Translations under genes and position numbers: made by a program
Part shown: in pieces, positions 1 through 4,872 of the stretch
How the letters are laid out: the number at the start of each line of letters is the position of its first letter
Position numbering within the stretch: position 1 is the first letter of the stretch
Source of the DNA: Dehalococcoidales bacterium
GTDB lineage: Bacteria > Chloroflexota > Dehalococcoidia > Dehalococcoidales > UBA3254
Assembly: GCA_028718465.1 (NCBI GenBank)
Contig: JAQULX010000210.1
Span: forward strand, 1 to 5,695
Length of the DNA stretch: 5,695 nt
Direction: 5' to 3'
The notes under the pieces: generated by a model
The model's input: only the letters and a program-made list of their open reading frames with translations
Told to the model about the DNA's origin: nothing
Database searches by the model: none

Positions 1-1484
1 AGGTAGGTCTTGCCCTGGAATTCCATTTCCCCGATTGCGCAGGGGTGGATAGTCCTCCGCGTCTTTTCATAGCTGGGCTTCAGGTAGACAATCCTCAGCA
101 GCGCCCCGTCCCGGATGGCCTGCTGTATCACTGCTACCTTGTCCTCCAAGGCATAGCGCTGCTCGGATTTGCGGTATTGAAACTTCGTCAAAAAATCGGT
201 CACCTTGAAGTCGTACCAGATATGTTTTTTCTGAATTCTCTGTTTCAAAACCACCCCGCCCAGCGCCGTACAGCGGCTCAAAGCGACATACATCTGCCCG
301 TGGGCGAAGGTCCCGCTTCCGATGTCAATGACCACCCTGTCGAAAGTTTTCCCCTGGCTCTTGTGTATGGTGATGGCCCAGGCCAGCATCAGGGGATACT
401 GGGTGAATGTCCCTACCACCTCGGATTGCAGGGAGCCGTTGTCAACGTTGAATCGGTAGATTTCCCAGGTATAGGGGCCGACCTCCACCTCACCTTCCGG
501 CAGCTTTGCGATAATGGTGCGGTCGCCGTTGCCGTCCCTTTCAATGCCGGTCACTTCTCCGATGGTGCCGTTCACCCAGCGGCCGTCAGGATCGTTATTG
601 AGCATCATGATCTGGGCGCTTGCTTTGACCTGAAGCTCGATGGCTGTAGGCAGGTACTCGTTGCCGAACTCACCCTGGATTTCCCCGATAAAAAGATACG
701 GCTTGCTTCTCAGACTTCTTAGCCGGGTGTTATTGATCCGGGCTGCCAGGTCGTTGGTTGTCGTCAGGTAAATATAGCGGTCGCCCGGCGGTGATTCAAA
801 TTCCGGGTCGCATCTCCGGTTGAGCGATTCCAGGTCTTCCGCTGTAATCGACCTGTTGCGAATGGAATTGAGCAAATCTATAAATTCCGGGTCGTGCTGC
901 CGGTAAATCTTCTCCAGTTCCAGGAATTCCATATCAAACCCATCAAAGACTTTGGCGCTGTAAAAATAAGGAGTAGGGTAAATAGACCTGAATCCGGTCT
1001 TTTCCAGGCTGGTAACCACCGGAGGGAGTTGGTAAAGGTCGCCGATGAAGATCATCTGGATTCCACCGAAAGGTTTGTCAGGCTCCGCCCTGTTGAGCCG
1101 CAGGGACCTGTCCACGCAGTCCAGCAGGTCCGCCCTCACCATGGATATCTCATCGATAACTATGGCGTCCAGCCTTTGATAAATGTTTTCCCGCGCCTCC
1201 GTTTTGCGGGGCCTTCTGATCATATCGAGAGTAATATTGGGTTTGAAACCGAAAAAAGAATGGATGGTCTGGCCTTTAACGTTGAGAGCGGCGACGCCGG
1301 TGGGAGCCAGGACAGCCACCCTCTTGCGGGTGTTCAGCCGGAAGTAATTCAGAAGAGTCGACTTGCCTGTACCGGCCCGCCCGGTAATAAATATGCTCCG
1401 GGGAGTATTTTCCATAATCTCCAGGGCCTGGCGGAACTGCTCGCTTATTTCTATGGGCGGCAGCGGCGGTTTTGATCTCAACAT
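1..1484 (-). CDS. Pif1-family SF1B DNA helicase with start of a WYL-like domain (partial, C-terminus off the window)
   Basis: Read on the minus strand, the frame is open from an ATG at 1484 to the window edge: 494 whole codons plus two bases. The protein shows the Pif1/RecD-like helicase motifs in order: Walker A GRAGTGKST (residues 35-43), APTGVAAL (60-67), QTIHSFF (72-78), Walker B DEISM (111-115), FIGDLYQLPPV (146-156), IYRQ (193-196), then WAITIHKSQGKTF (369-381) and YVALSR (399-404). Pif1 enzymes are ATP-driven 5'-to-3' DNA helicases acting on replication forks, R-loops or G-quadruplexes; that role is family knowledge. From about residue 448 the sequence changes to a pattern resembling the start of a WYL domain (IVY at 465-467, R477, P481, YL at the edge), a nucleic-acid or ligand-sensing module known in other Pif1 proteins. 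No Shine-Dalgarno precedes ATG 1484. In-frame TTG 1499, TTG 1520 and GTG 1535 also lack one, so the start is chosen on ATG and on the short N-terminus before Walker A. It is transcribed divergently from the SDR gene. Confidence 0.93.
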   Translation of the reverse strand, partial: MLRSKPPLPPIEISEQFRQALEIMENTPRSIFITGRAGTGKSTLLNYFRLNTRKRVAVLAPTGVAALNVKGQTIHSFFGFKPNITLDMIRRPRKTEARENIYQRLDAIVIDEISMVRADLLDCVDRSLRLNRAEPDKPFGGIQMIFIGDLYQLPPVVTSLEKTGFRSIYPTPYFYSAKVFDGFDMEFLELEKIYRQHDPEFIDLLNSIRNRSITAEDLESLNRRCDPEFESPPGDRYIYLTTTNDLAARINNTRLRSLRSKPYLFIGEIQGEFGNEYLPTAIELQVKASAQIMMLNNDPDGRWVNGTIGEVTGIERDGNGDRTIIAKLPEGEVEVGPYTWEIYRFNVDNGSLQSEVVGTFTQYPLMLAWAITIHKSQGKTFDRVVIDIGSGTFAHGQMYVALSRCTALGGVVLKQRIQKKHIWYDFKVTDFLTKFQYRKSEQRYALEDKVAVIQQAIRDGALLRIVYLKPSYEKTRRTIHPCAIGEMEFQGKTY

Positions 1485-1515
1485 AAAACCAACATACAAC
1501 GAACCGGTCAGAAAA

Positions 1516-1557
1516 TGCAAATCAGCATATTTCACCGGTATTTGTGTCGGATTTGCA
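1516..1557. repeat. Interrupted palindrome with central ACCGGT upstream of the helicase gene
   Basis: TGCAAATC (1516-1523) and GATTTGCA (1550-1557) are perfect 8-base inverted arms. Their midpoint coincides exactly with the 6-base palindrome ACCGGT (1534-1539). A second ACCGGT lies at 1503-1508. The sequence between arms and centre is not symmetric. The arrangement could be a binding site for a dimeric or tetrameric regulator of the helicase gene; that function is inference. Confidence 0.4.
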
Positions 1558-1574
1558 GGCAGATAAGCCGTTTC

Positions 1575-1635
1575 AGTCTGTTTCCGGGATATTCTGGTCC
1601 TTGCCCGGCAGCGTGATAAATTGACTAAACAGACT
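1575..1635. repeat. Inverted repeat AGTCTGTTT / AAACAGACT flanking the SDR promoter -35
   Basis: Perfect 9-base arms lie at 1575-1583 and 1627-1635, 52 bases apart centre to centre (about five helical turns). A nested 5-base pair CCGGG (1584-1588) / CCCGG (1604-1608) lies between them. The right arm sits inside the spacer of the predicted SDR promoter, and the whole element is upstream of the expected transcript, so a DNA-binding role is more plausible than an RNA hairpin. No known operator was recognised. Confidence 0.4.
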
Positions 1636-1650
1636 TGGCTGATGTATCAT
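1621..1650 (+). promoter_or_regulatory. Predicted sigma-A-type promoter of the SDR gene
   Basis: TTGACT (1621-1626) matches five of six bases of the -35 consensus. TATCAT (1645-1650) matches five of six of the -10 consensus, with an 18-base spacer. Transcription would begin near 1657, giving a leader of about 40 bases before the SDR start at 1699. Confidence 0.65.
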
Positions 1651-1660
1651 TGGTGATGAA

Positions 1661-1675
1661 AGTCACTAAGTGATT
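1661..1675. promoter_or_regulatory. Palindrome at the start of the SDR transcript, possible operator
   Basis: TCACTAAGTGA (1663-1673) is a perfect palindrome around a single central base. Outward, 1662/1674 is mismatched and 1661/1675 pairs again. It lies just downstream of the predicted transcription start of the SDR gene, the usual place for a repressor site. A looser ATCA-TTGG-TGAT repeat (1646-1657) overlaps the -10 box next to it. The regulator is unknown. Confidence 0.4.
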
Positions 1676-1698
1676 ATTATTAAGAAAAGGAGCGAGTA

Positions 1699-2478
1699 AT
1701 GAAACTGGATACATCTCGGTTTTCCCTGGAAGGGAAAGTAGCCCTCATTGTCGGCGGCAGTGGAGATCTCGGGCATTCCATCGTCAATCGTTTTGTGGAA
1801 GCTGGAGCTACCGTATTGCTTACCAGCCGCAAGGTTGAAAATCTGCAAAAAGTTGCCGATGAAGTCAACGCCAAGGGCGGAAAGGCCGCAGCTTTTGCCT
1901 CTCATCTGGGAAAAAGTGAAGAGGTCAAGAAGATGATCGATCAGGTCAAAGCCGAATACAAGACCGTGGATGTCCTGGTCAACAGCGCCGGAGCCAATCC
2001 CCAGATGGTGCCGCTGGATGAACTGGAAGAGTGGGCCTGGGATACCGTATTTAATGTTAACCTCAAAGGCACCTGGCTGGTGTGCAAAGAGGTGGTCAAG
2101 ATGTGGAAAGAGCAAAATAAGGGCGGCAGCATCATCAATATGACCTCCTATCAGGGATTTACCTGTACTGAAAATCTGTCGGCTTACTGCACCAGCAAGG
2201 CCGCAGTGGCCCATCTGACCAAATGTATGGCCAATGAATGGGGCAAGTTCAATATCAGAGTCAATGCTATCGCTCCCGGCTGGATTCACAGCCGTCTGGC
2301 GGACCCCTACCTGGGCTTACCCGGCAAAAATGAGTACCATCTCGCCAAGACCGCTCTCGGCTTTTTCGGTAAGCCGGATGATGTAGCCCTGGCGGCCTTA
2401 TACCTGGCTTCCGATGCCTCCAGCTATACCACCGGCACCACCATTGCGCTGGACGGCGGATCGCTGCTCGGTAGATAA
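1699..2478 (+). CDS. Classical short-chain dehydrogenase/reductase (SDR), substrate unknown
   Basis: A 259-residue single-domain Rossmann oxidoreductase, the normal length for classical SDRs; soluble, with no signal peptide or membrane segment. The cofactor loop is VGGSGDLG (18-25), with Val in place of the usual leading Thr. NSAG (95-98) corresponds to the NNAG motif. Catalytic residues are in place: Asn121 (FNVNLKG), Ser150, Tyr163 and Lys167 (YCTSK). IAPGW (191-195) and the C-terminal LDGG (251-254) are also typical. The end of the second strand reads TSRK (42-45), with Arg44 and no Asp, which favours NADP(H) (inference). The overall look is that of gluconate 5-dehydrogenase, 3-oxoacyl reductase and related sugar or acyl reductases, and the sequence alone does not separate these. 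AAGGAG (1687-1692) ends six bases before the ATG. The gene has its own promoter and terminator and converges on the thiolase operon. Family assignment is firm; substrate is not. Confidence 0.95.
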   Translation: MKLDTSRFSLEGKVALIVGGSGDLGHSIVNRFVEAGATVLLTSRKVENLQKVADEVNAKGGKAAAFASHLGKSEEVKKMIDQVKAEYKTVDVLVNSAGANPQMVPLDELEEWAWDTVFNVNLKGTWLVCKEVVKMWKEQNKGGSIINMTSYQGFTCTENLSAYCTSKAAVAHLTKCMANEWGKFNIRVNAIAPGWIHSRLADPYLGLPGKNEYHLAKTALGFFGKPDDVALAALYLASDASSYTTGTTIALDGGSLLGR

Positions 2479-2503
2479 AAACACTTATACCGGTAAAAAC
2501 AGG

Positions 2504-2537
2504 AAAAGTCCCCTCTCTATTCGAGAGGGGACTTTTT
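2504..2537 (+). terminator. Intrinsic terminator of the SDR gene
   Basis: Arms 2504-2517 and 2523-2536 are perfect 14-base complements (AAAAGTCCCCTCTC and its reverse complement) around the 5-base loop TATTC, ending in a T run to 2537. It begins 26 bases after the SDR stop. The A tract on the left arm means it may also work on the minus strand. Confidence 0.92.
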
Positions 2538-2565
2538 GATTGACTAAATAATTTGATTGACTAAA
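2535..2565 (+). repeat. 14-base direct repeat TTTGATTGACTAAA between the two terminators
   Basis: Identical copies lie at 2535-2548 and 2552-2565, with a period of 17 bases. The first overlaps the T tract of the SDR terminator and the second overlaps the A tract of the operon terminator. The inner ten bases, ATTGACTAAA, also occur at 1620-1629, across the SDR promoter -35. No -10 box follows at the right distance for either downstream copy. Function unknown. Confidence 0.6.
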
Positions 2566-2598
2566 AAAGAGGCGGATTCGAAAATCCGCCTCTTTTTT
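2563..2598 (-). terminator. Intrinsic terminator of the crotonase-dehydrogenase-thiolase operon
   Basis: A perfect 16-base stem (2563-2578 with 2583-2598) with a 4-base loop. On the minus strand it reads GAGGCGGATT, loop TTCG, AATCCGCCTC and then six Ts, a typical rho-independent terminator with a UUCG-type loop. It starts 16 bases after the thiolase stop codon. The symmetric A and T tracts suggest it can also stop plus-strand transcripts. Confidence 0.92.
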
Positions 2599-2614
2599 AT
2601 CCGGTTTAATTGAT

Positions 2615-3841
2615 TTATTCGACTTTGATGATGCAGGCATTGGACTGGGCTAAGCCGCCGCACAAAGAGCCCATAGCATAACCGCCGCCCTGTCTCTGTA
2701 ACTCGTACATGAGGTCCATGATGATTCTGGCGCCGGAAGCGGTGTTGGGATGACCGATGGCGATAGCGCTGCCGTTGACGTTGGTCTTCTCTTTGAGCTG
2801 GTTGAGTTTGGCCGTCTCGTTGTCGCCGCCGGCCAGGATTCTCAGGGATACCAGGGGTACGCAGGCGAAAGCCTCGTTGATTTCCATGACCTTCATGTCA
2901 TCCAGGGTGAGTCCGGCTTTCTTGAGTGCCATCTGCATACCGTATCCGGGGGCTTCCGGCATGCGGCTGGCATTCATGGCGAAGTGGACGTTGGTGACTA
3001 TGGTGGCCAGGGGTTTCAGGCCTAATTCGGTCGCTTTCTCGCGGGTCATAAGAAGGATCGCGGAAGCGCCGTCGTTCAAGCCGGGGGCGTTGCCGGCGGT
3101 AATGGTCTTGGTATTATATACGGTCTTTAATTTGGCCAGGCTTTCCGCGGTTGACCCGGGGCGGTACTGCTCATCGATATCCAGTACCTTGGGATCGCCC
3201 TTGTCCTGGGGAATAGTGACCGGGAGTATTTCATCCTTGAATTTTCCGGCTTTCCAGGCCTCACCATATTTGGTGTGGCTGCGGGCCGCCCACTCGTCCT
3301 GCTCCGGTCTCTCAACGCCGTGCTGAAGAGCGATAATATCGCTGTCTACAGATACCGGGTTGAAATCTTTGTAGCCCAGGGCGAAGAGGGGGTCTTCCAT
3401 GGTAACGTTGCCGATGCGGAAGCCGTTGAATCTCAGGTTTCTCAGGATTAACGGCTCGCGGGAGAAGGAGGTGGCGCCGCCGGCAATGGCAATATCGATT
3501 TCACCGGCTTTCATTTCCATGCAGGCCAGTTTAACCGCATGCATGGCGGAAACGCAGGCCATATCAAAGGAAATTGAGCCCGTCTCATGGGGCAGACCGG
3601 CTTTGATCAGGGTCTGGCGTCCTGCTACCGGAGAATATACATCTTTACAGGCCGAGGTGTCACCGACGCCCCAGTATACGAAGCCGACGGCTTTGGGATC
3701 AAGATTAACTCTCCTTAAAACCTCTTTCATGGGAATGGCGCCCAGGTCGAAGTAATCGATGCCCTGGAGGGAACCGCCGTATCTCCCGAACGGGGTCCTG
3801 ACAGCGCTGACGATCACAACATCATTTTTGCTAGTAACCAC
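2615..3841 (-). CDS. Thiolase (acetyl-CoA acetyltransferase / 3-ketoacyl-CoA thiolase), divergent motifs
   Basis: A 408-residue thiolase-fold enzyme, close to the usual 390-400 residues. It would cleave a 3-ketoacyl-CoA such as acetoacetyl-CoA with CoA, or condense two acetyl-CoA. The N-terminus VRTPFGRYGG (14-23) is typical. The nucleophile is Cys96 in MACVSAM, Asn322 is in NEAFA (322-326), His364 in GHP, and the acid/base Cys394 in LCGG. Several normally conserved positions differ: NAPG (251-254) for NASG, NGSA (356-359) for NGGA, GHPNTASG (363-370) for GHPxGASG, and Ser400 where Gly is usual after CxGGxQ. All catalytic residues remain, so activity is expected, but chain-length preference is not predictable. 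The start is GTG 3841, supported by AGGAG at 3854-3850 and by conserved sequence beginning at residue 8. It is the last gene of the operon, 65 bases after the dehydrogenase. A degradative or a biosynthetic thiolase are both possible. Confidence 0.95.
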   Translation of the reverse strand: MVTSKNDVVIVSAVRTPFGRYGGSLQGIDYFDLGAIPMKEVLRRVNLDPKAVGFVYWGVGDTSACKDVYSPVAGRQTLIKAGLPHETGSISFDMACVSAMHAVKLACMEMKAGEIDIAIAGGATSFSREPLILRNLRFNGFRIGNVTMEDPLFALGYKDFNPVSVDSDIIALQHGVERPEQDEWAARSHTKYGEAWKAGKFKDEILPVTIPQDKGDPKVLDIDEQYRPGSTAESLAKLKTVYNTKTITAGNAPGLNDGASAILLMTREKATELGLKPLATIVTNVHFAMNASRMPEAPGYGMQMALKKAGLTLDDMKVMEINEAFACVPLVSLRILAGGDNETAKLNQLKEKTNVNGSAIAIGHPNTASGARIIMDLMYELQRQGGGYAMGSLCGGLAQSNACIIKVE

Positions 3842-3847
3842 AGTTAT

Positions 3848-3854
3848 CTCTCCT
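3848..3854 (-). promoter_or_regulatory. Ribosome binding site fixing the GTG start of the thiolase
   Basis: On the minus strand AGGAGAG (3854-3848) ends six bases before GTG 3841. No in-frame ATG is near, and the conserved thiolase N-terminus follows at once, so the GTG start is well supported. Confidence 0.75.
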
Positions 3855-3877
3855 AATTTTTATTTTTCTTTTCAACA

Positions 3878-3894
3878 GCTTCGAATTCGGAAGC
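3878..3894. repeat. Short inverted repeat in the dehydrogenase-thiolase gap
   Basis: GCTTC (3878-3882) and GAAGC (3890-3894) are inverted arms around GAATTCG. The nine bases CGAATTCGG (3882-3890) recur in the leader of the crotonase gene (5672-5680). It lies 12 bases after the dehydrogenase stop, with no T tract on the minus strand, so it is not a terminator. It could be a weak RNA hairpin or chance. Confidence 0.3.
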
Positions 3895-3906
3895 GGGAAT
3901 CAGGTC

Positions 3907-4764
3907 TTATTTTTTGGGTTGAGTATAATCATAGAAGCCTTTGCCGGTCTTGCGGCCGAGGGCTCCGGCATTGACCTGGGCTTTCAGCAGGGGAACGGGT
4001 CTCAATCTCTCACCGAAATCTTTATGCATAGTCTCCAGTCCGTGTAATACGATATCTGCGCCGGCCAGATCGCAGAGCTCCAGCGGGCCCATGGGGAAGT
4101 TGCAGCACAGCCGCATGGCTTTATCGACTTCTTCCGGTTTGTTGCCGTCCATGATGCATTGAATCGCTTCATTCATCAGGACATCCACCAGTCGGGAAAC
4201 AATAAAGCCGGCATAATCTTTAGCCTCGCAGGGCTCTTTGCCGATCGCTTTGACGAATTCTTTGCTGACCTCTACGATCTCGGGCGAGGTGTAAGTGCTG
4301 ACGATAACCTCAACACCTTTCATAACGGGAACGGGATTCATGAAATGAATGCCGATGACCTTGTCTTTTCTCTTCACCGCGGTGGAAATGGCGCTGATCG
4401 GCAGAGCGGAGGTATTGGAAGCCAGGATAGTTTCCGGGGGACAGACCTCATCCAGCTCTTTAAAGATACTGGCTTTAAGGTCCAGGACTTCCGGAGCGGA
4501 CTCGATAACCAGTTGGGCGTTTTTGGCTTCTTTTAAATCGAGGGAGGTCTTGATGCGGCCCAGGATAGCGGTTTTTTCAGCCTCCTGTAAAGTGCCTTTT
4601 TTGATGAGCCTGTCCAGACTTCCGCTGATAGTGCTCAAGCCCTTGGACAGAAACTCTTCTTTGATATCAGTCATGATGACATTGTAGCCGGCCTGGGCTA
4701 CAACCTGTGCGATACCATTACCCATCGTTCCTGCACCGATAACAGCAACAGTTTTAATCTCCAC
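3907..4764 (-). CDS. hbd: 3-hydroxybutyryl-CoA (3-hydroxyacyl-CoA) dehydrogenase
   Basis: A 285-residue monofunctional dehydrogenase, the standard length for bacterial Hbd, interconverting (S)-3-hydroxybutyryl-CoA and acetoacetyl-CoA in the cytoplasm. The N-terminal Rossmann domain begins [12 protein letters not shown] (9-20), with Asp33 at the end of the second strand suggesting NAD(H). By alignment with well-studied family members, Ser119 ([10 protein letters not shown]), His140 (GIHFMNP) and Glu152 (KGVEVI) are the expected active-site residues. The fourth, normally Asn in GFxVNR, is Ser190 here (GFIVSR, codon TCC at 4197-4195). The C-terminal dimerisation domain has NFPMGPLEL (222-230), DLAG (232-235) and the closing [11 protein letters not shown] (270-280). 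The start is GTG 4764, eight bases after a perfect AAGGAGG. It is the middle gene of the cluster, 108 bases after the crotonase. Assignment is firm; the effect of the Asn-to-Ser change is unknown. Confidence 0.96.
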   Translation of the reverse strand: MEIKTVAVIGAGTMGNGIAQVVAQAGYNVIMTDIKEEFLSKGLSTISGSLDRLIKKGTLQEAEKTAILGRIKTSLDLKEAKNAQLVIESAPEVLDLKASIFKELDEVCPPETILASNTSALPISAISTAVKRKDKVIGIHFMNPVPVMKGVEVIVSTYTSPEIVEVSKEFVKAIGKEPCEAKDYAGFIVSRLVDVLMNEAIQCIMDGNKPEEVDKAMRLCCNFPMGPLELCDLAGADIVLHGLETMHKDFGERLRPVPLLKAQVNAGALGRKTGKGFYDYTQPKK

Positions 4765-4772
4765 GAAACTAG

Positions 4773-4779
4773 CCTCCTT
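4773..4779 (-). promoter_or_regulatory. Ribosome binding site fixing the GTG start of hbd
   Basis: AAGGAGG (4779-4773 on the minus strand) lies eight bases before GTG 4764. It is the strongest Shine-Dalgarno in the window and decides the start, since no ATG is available before the GxGxxG loop. Confidence 0.85.
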
Positions 4780-4824
4780 AATTAAATTTATTTAATCTTT
4801 AGTTATTTGTTATTAGTTTGAAGA

Positions 4825-4854
4825 GGGGGGAGGATATCTAAGACCACTCCCTCC
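4825..4854 (-). other. Possible hairpin in the crotonase-hbd intercistronic gap
   Basis: In the 108-base gap (4765-4872), minus-strand GGAGGGAG (4854-4847) can pair with CTCCCCCC (4832-4825) with one A-C mismatch and a 14-base loop. It lacks a T tract, so full termination is unlikely; an mRNA-stability or attenuation role is conceivable. The rest of the gap is AT-rich and includes ATTAAAT-TT-ATTTAAT (4781-4796), an AT-only inverted repeat. No convincing internal promoter was found. Confidence 0.3.
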
Positions 4855-4872
4855 AGCCTGACTAAAAACATA

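Larger units (their letters stand above)
1485..1698. other. Divergent intergenic region between helicase and SDR genes
   Basis: This 214-base gap holds no gene that I can support. It contains a rightward sigma-A-type promoter, a palindrome near its predicted transcription start, two longer inverted repeats and the SDR ribosome binding site, each listed separately. On the minus strand only a weak promoter candidate for the helicase was seen (TTGCAT at 1520-1515, TATGTT at 1496-1491, 18-base spacer). Confidence 0.7.

Noticed and set aside
45..722. Long plus-strand open frame (225 codons)
   Set aside because: It lies opposite the helicase frame, which has clear conserved motifs on the minus strand. 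The plus-strand translation has no recognisable domain and no ribosome binding site.
780..895. Repeated AAATTCCGGGTCG in the helicase gene (797-809 and 882-894)
   Set aside because: It encodes two nearby DPEF tetrapeptides in the same reading frame. It appears to be coincidental coding sequence, not a mobile or regulatory repeat.
894..1475. Long plus-strand open frame (193 codons) and a shorter overlapping one at 1363-1566
   Set aside because: These are antisense to the N-terminal helicase motifs (Walker A, Walker B). Neither translation resembles a known family, and the open length is explained by codon bias of the true gene.
1666..2289. Minus-strand open frame opposite the SDR gene
   Set aside because: The plus strand encodes a full SDR with catalytic Ser-Tyr-Lys, a promoter, a ribosome binding site and a terminator. 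The antisense frame has none of these.
2535..2565. Direct repeat considered as a CRISPR-like or iteron array
   Set aside because: There are only two units of 14 bases with a 3-base gap, and no adjacent cas or replication genes.
2540..2565. TTGACT copies considered as promoters in the convergent gap
   Set aside because: Neither copy has a -10-like hexamer 16-19 bases downstream, and both sit between terminators with no gene to serve.
2757..3326. Plus-strand open frame opposite the thiolase
   Set aside because: It is antisense to conserved thiolase motifs, starts inside the gene, and has no ribosome binding site or recognisable domain.
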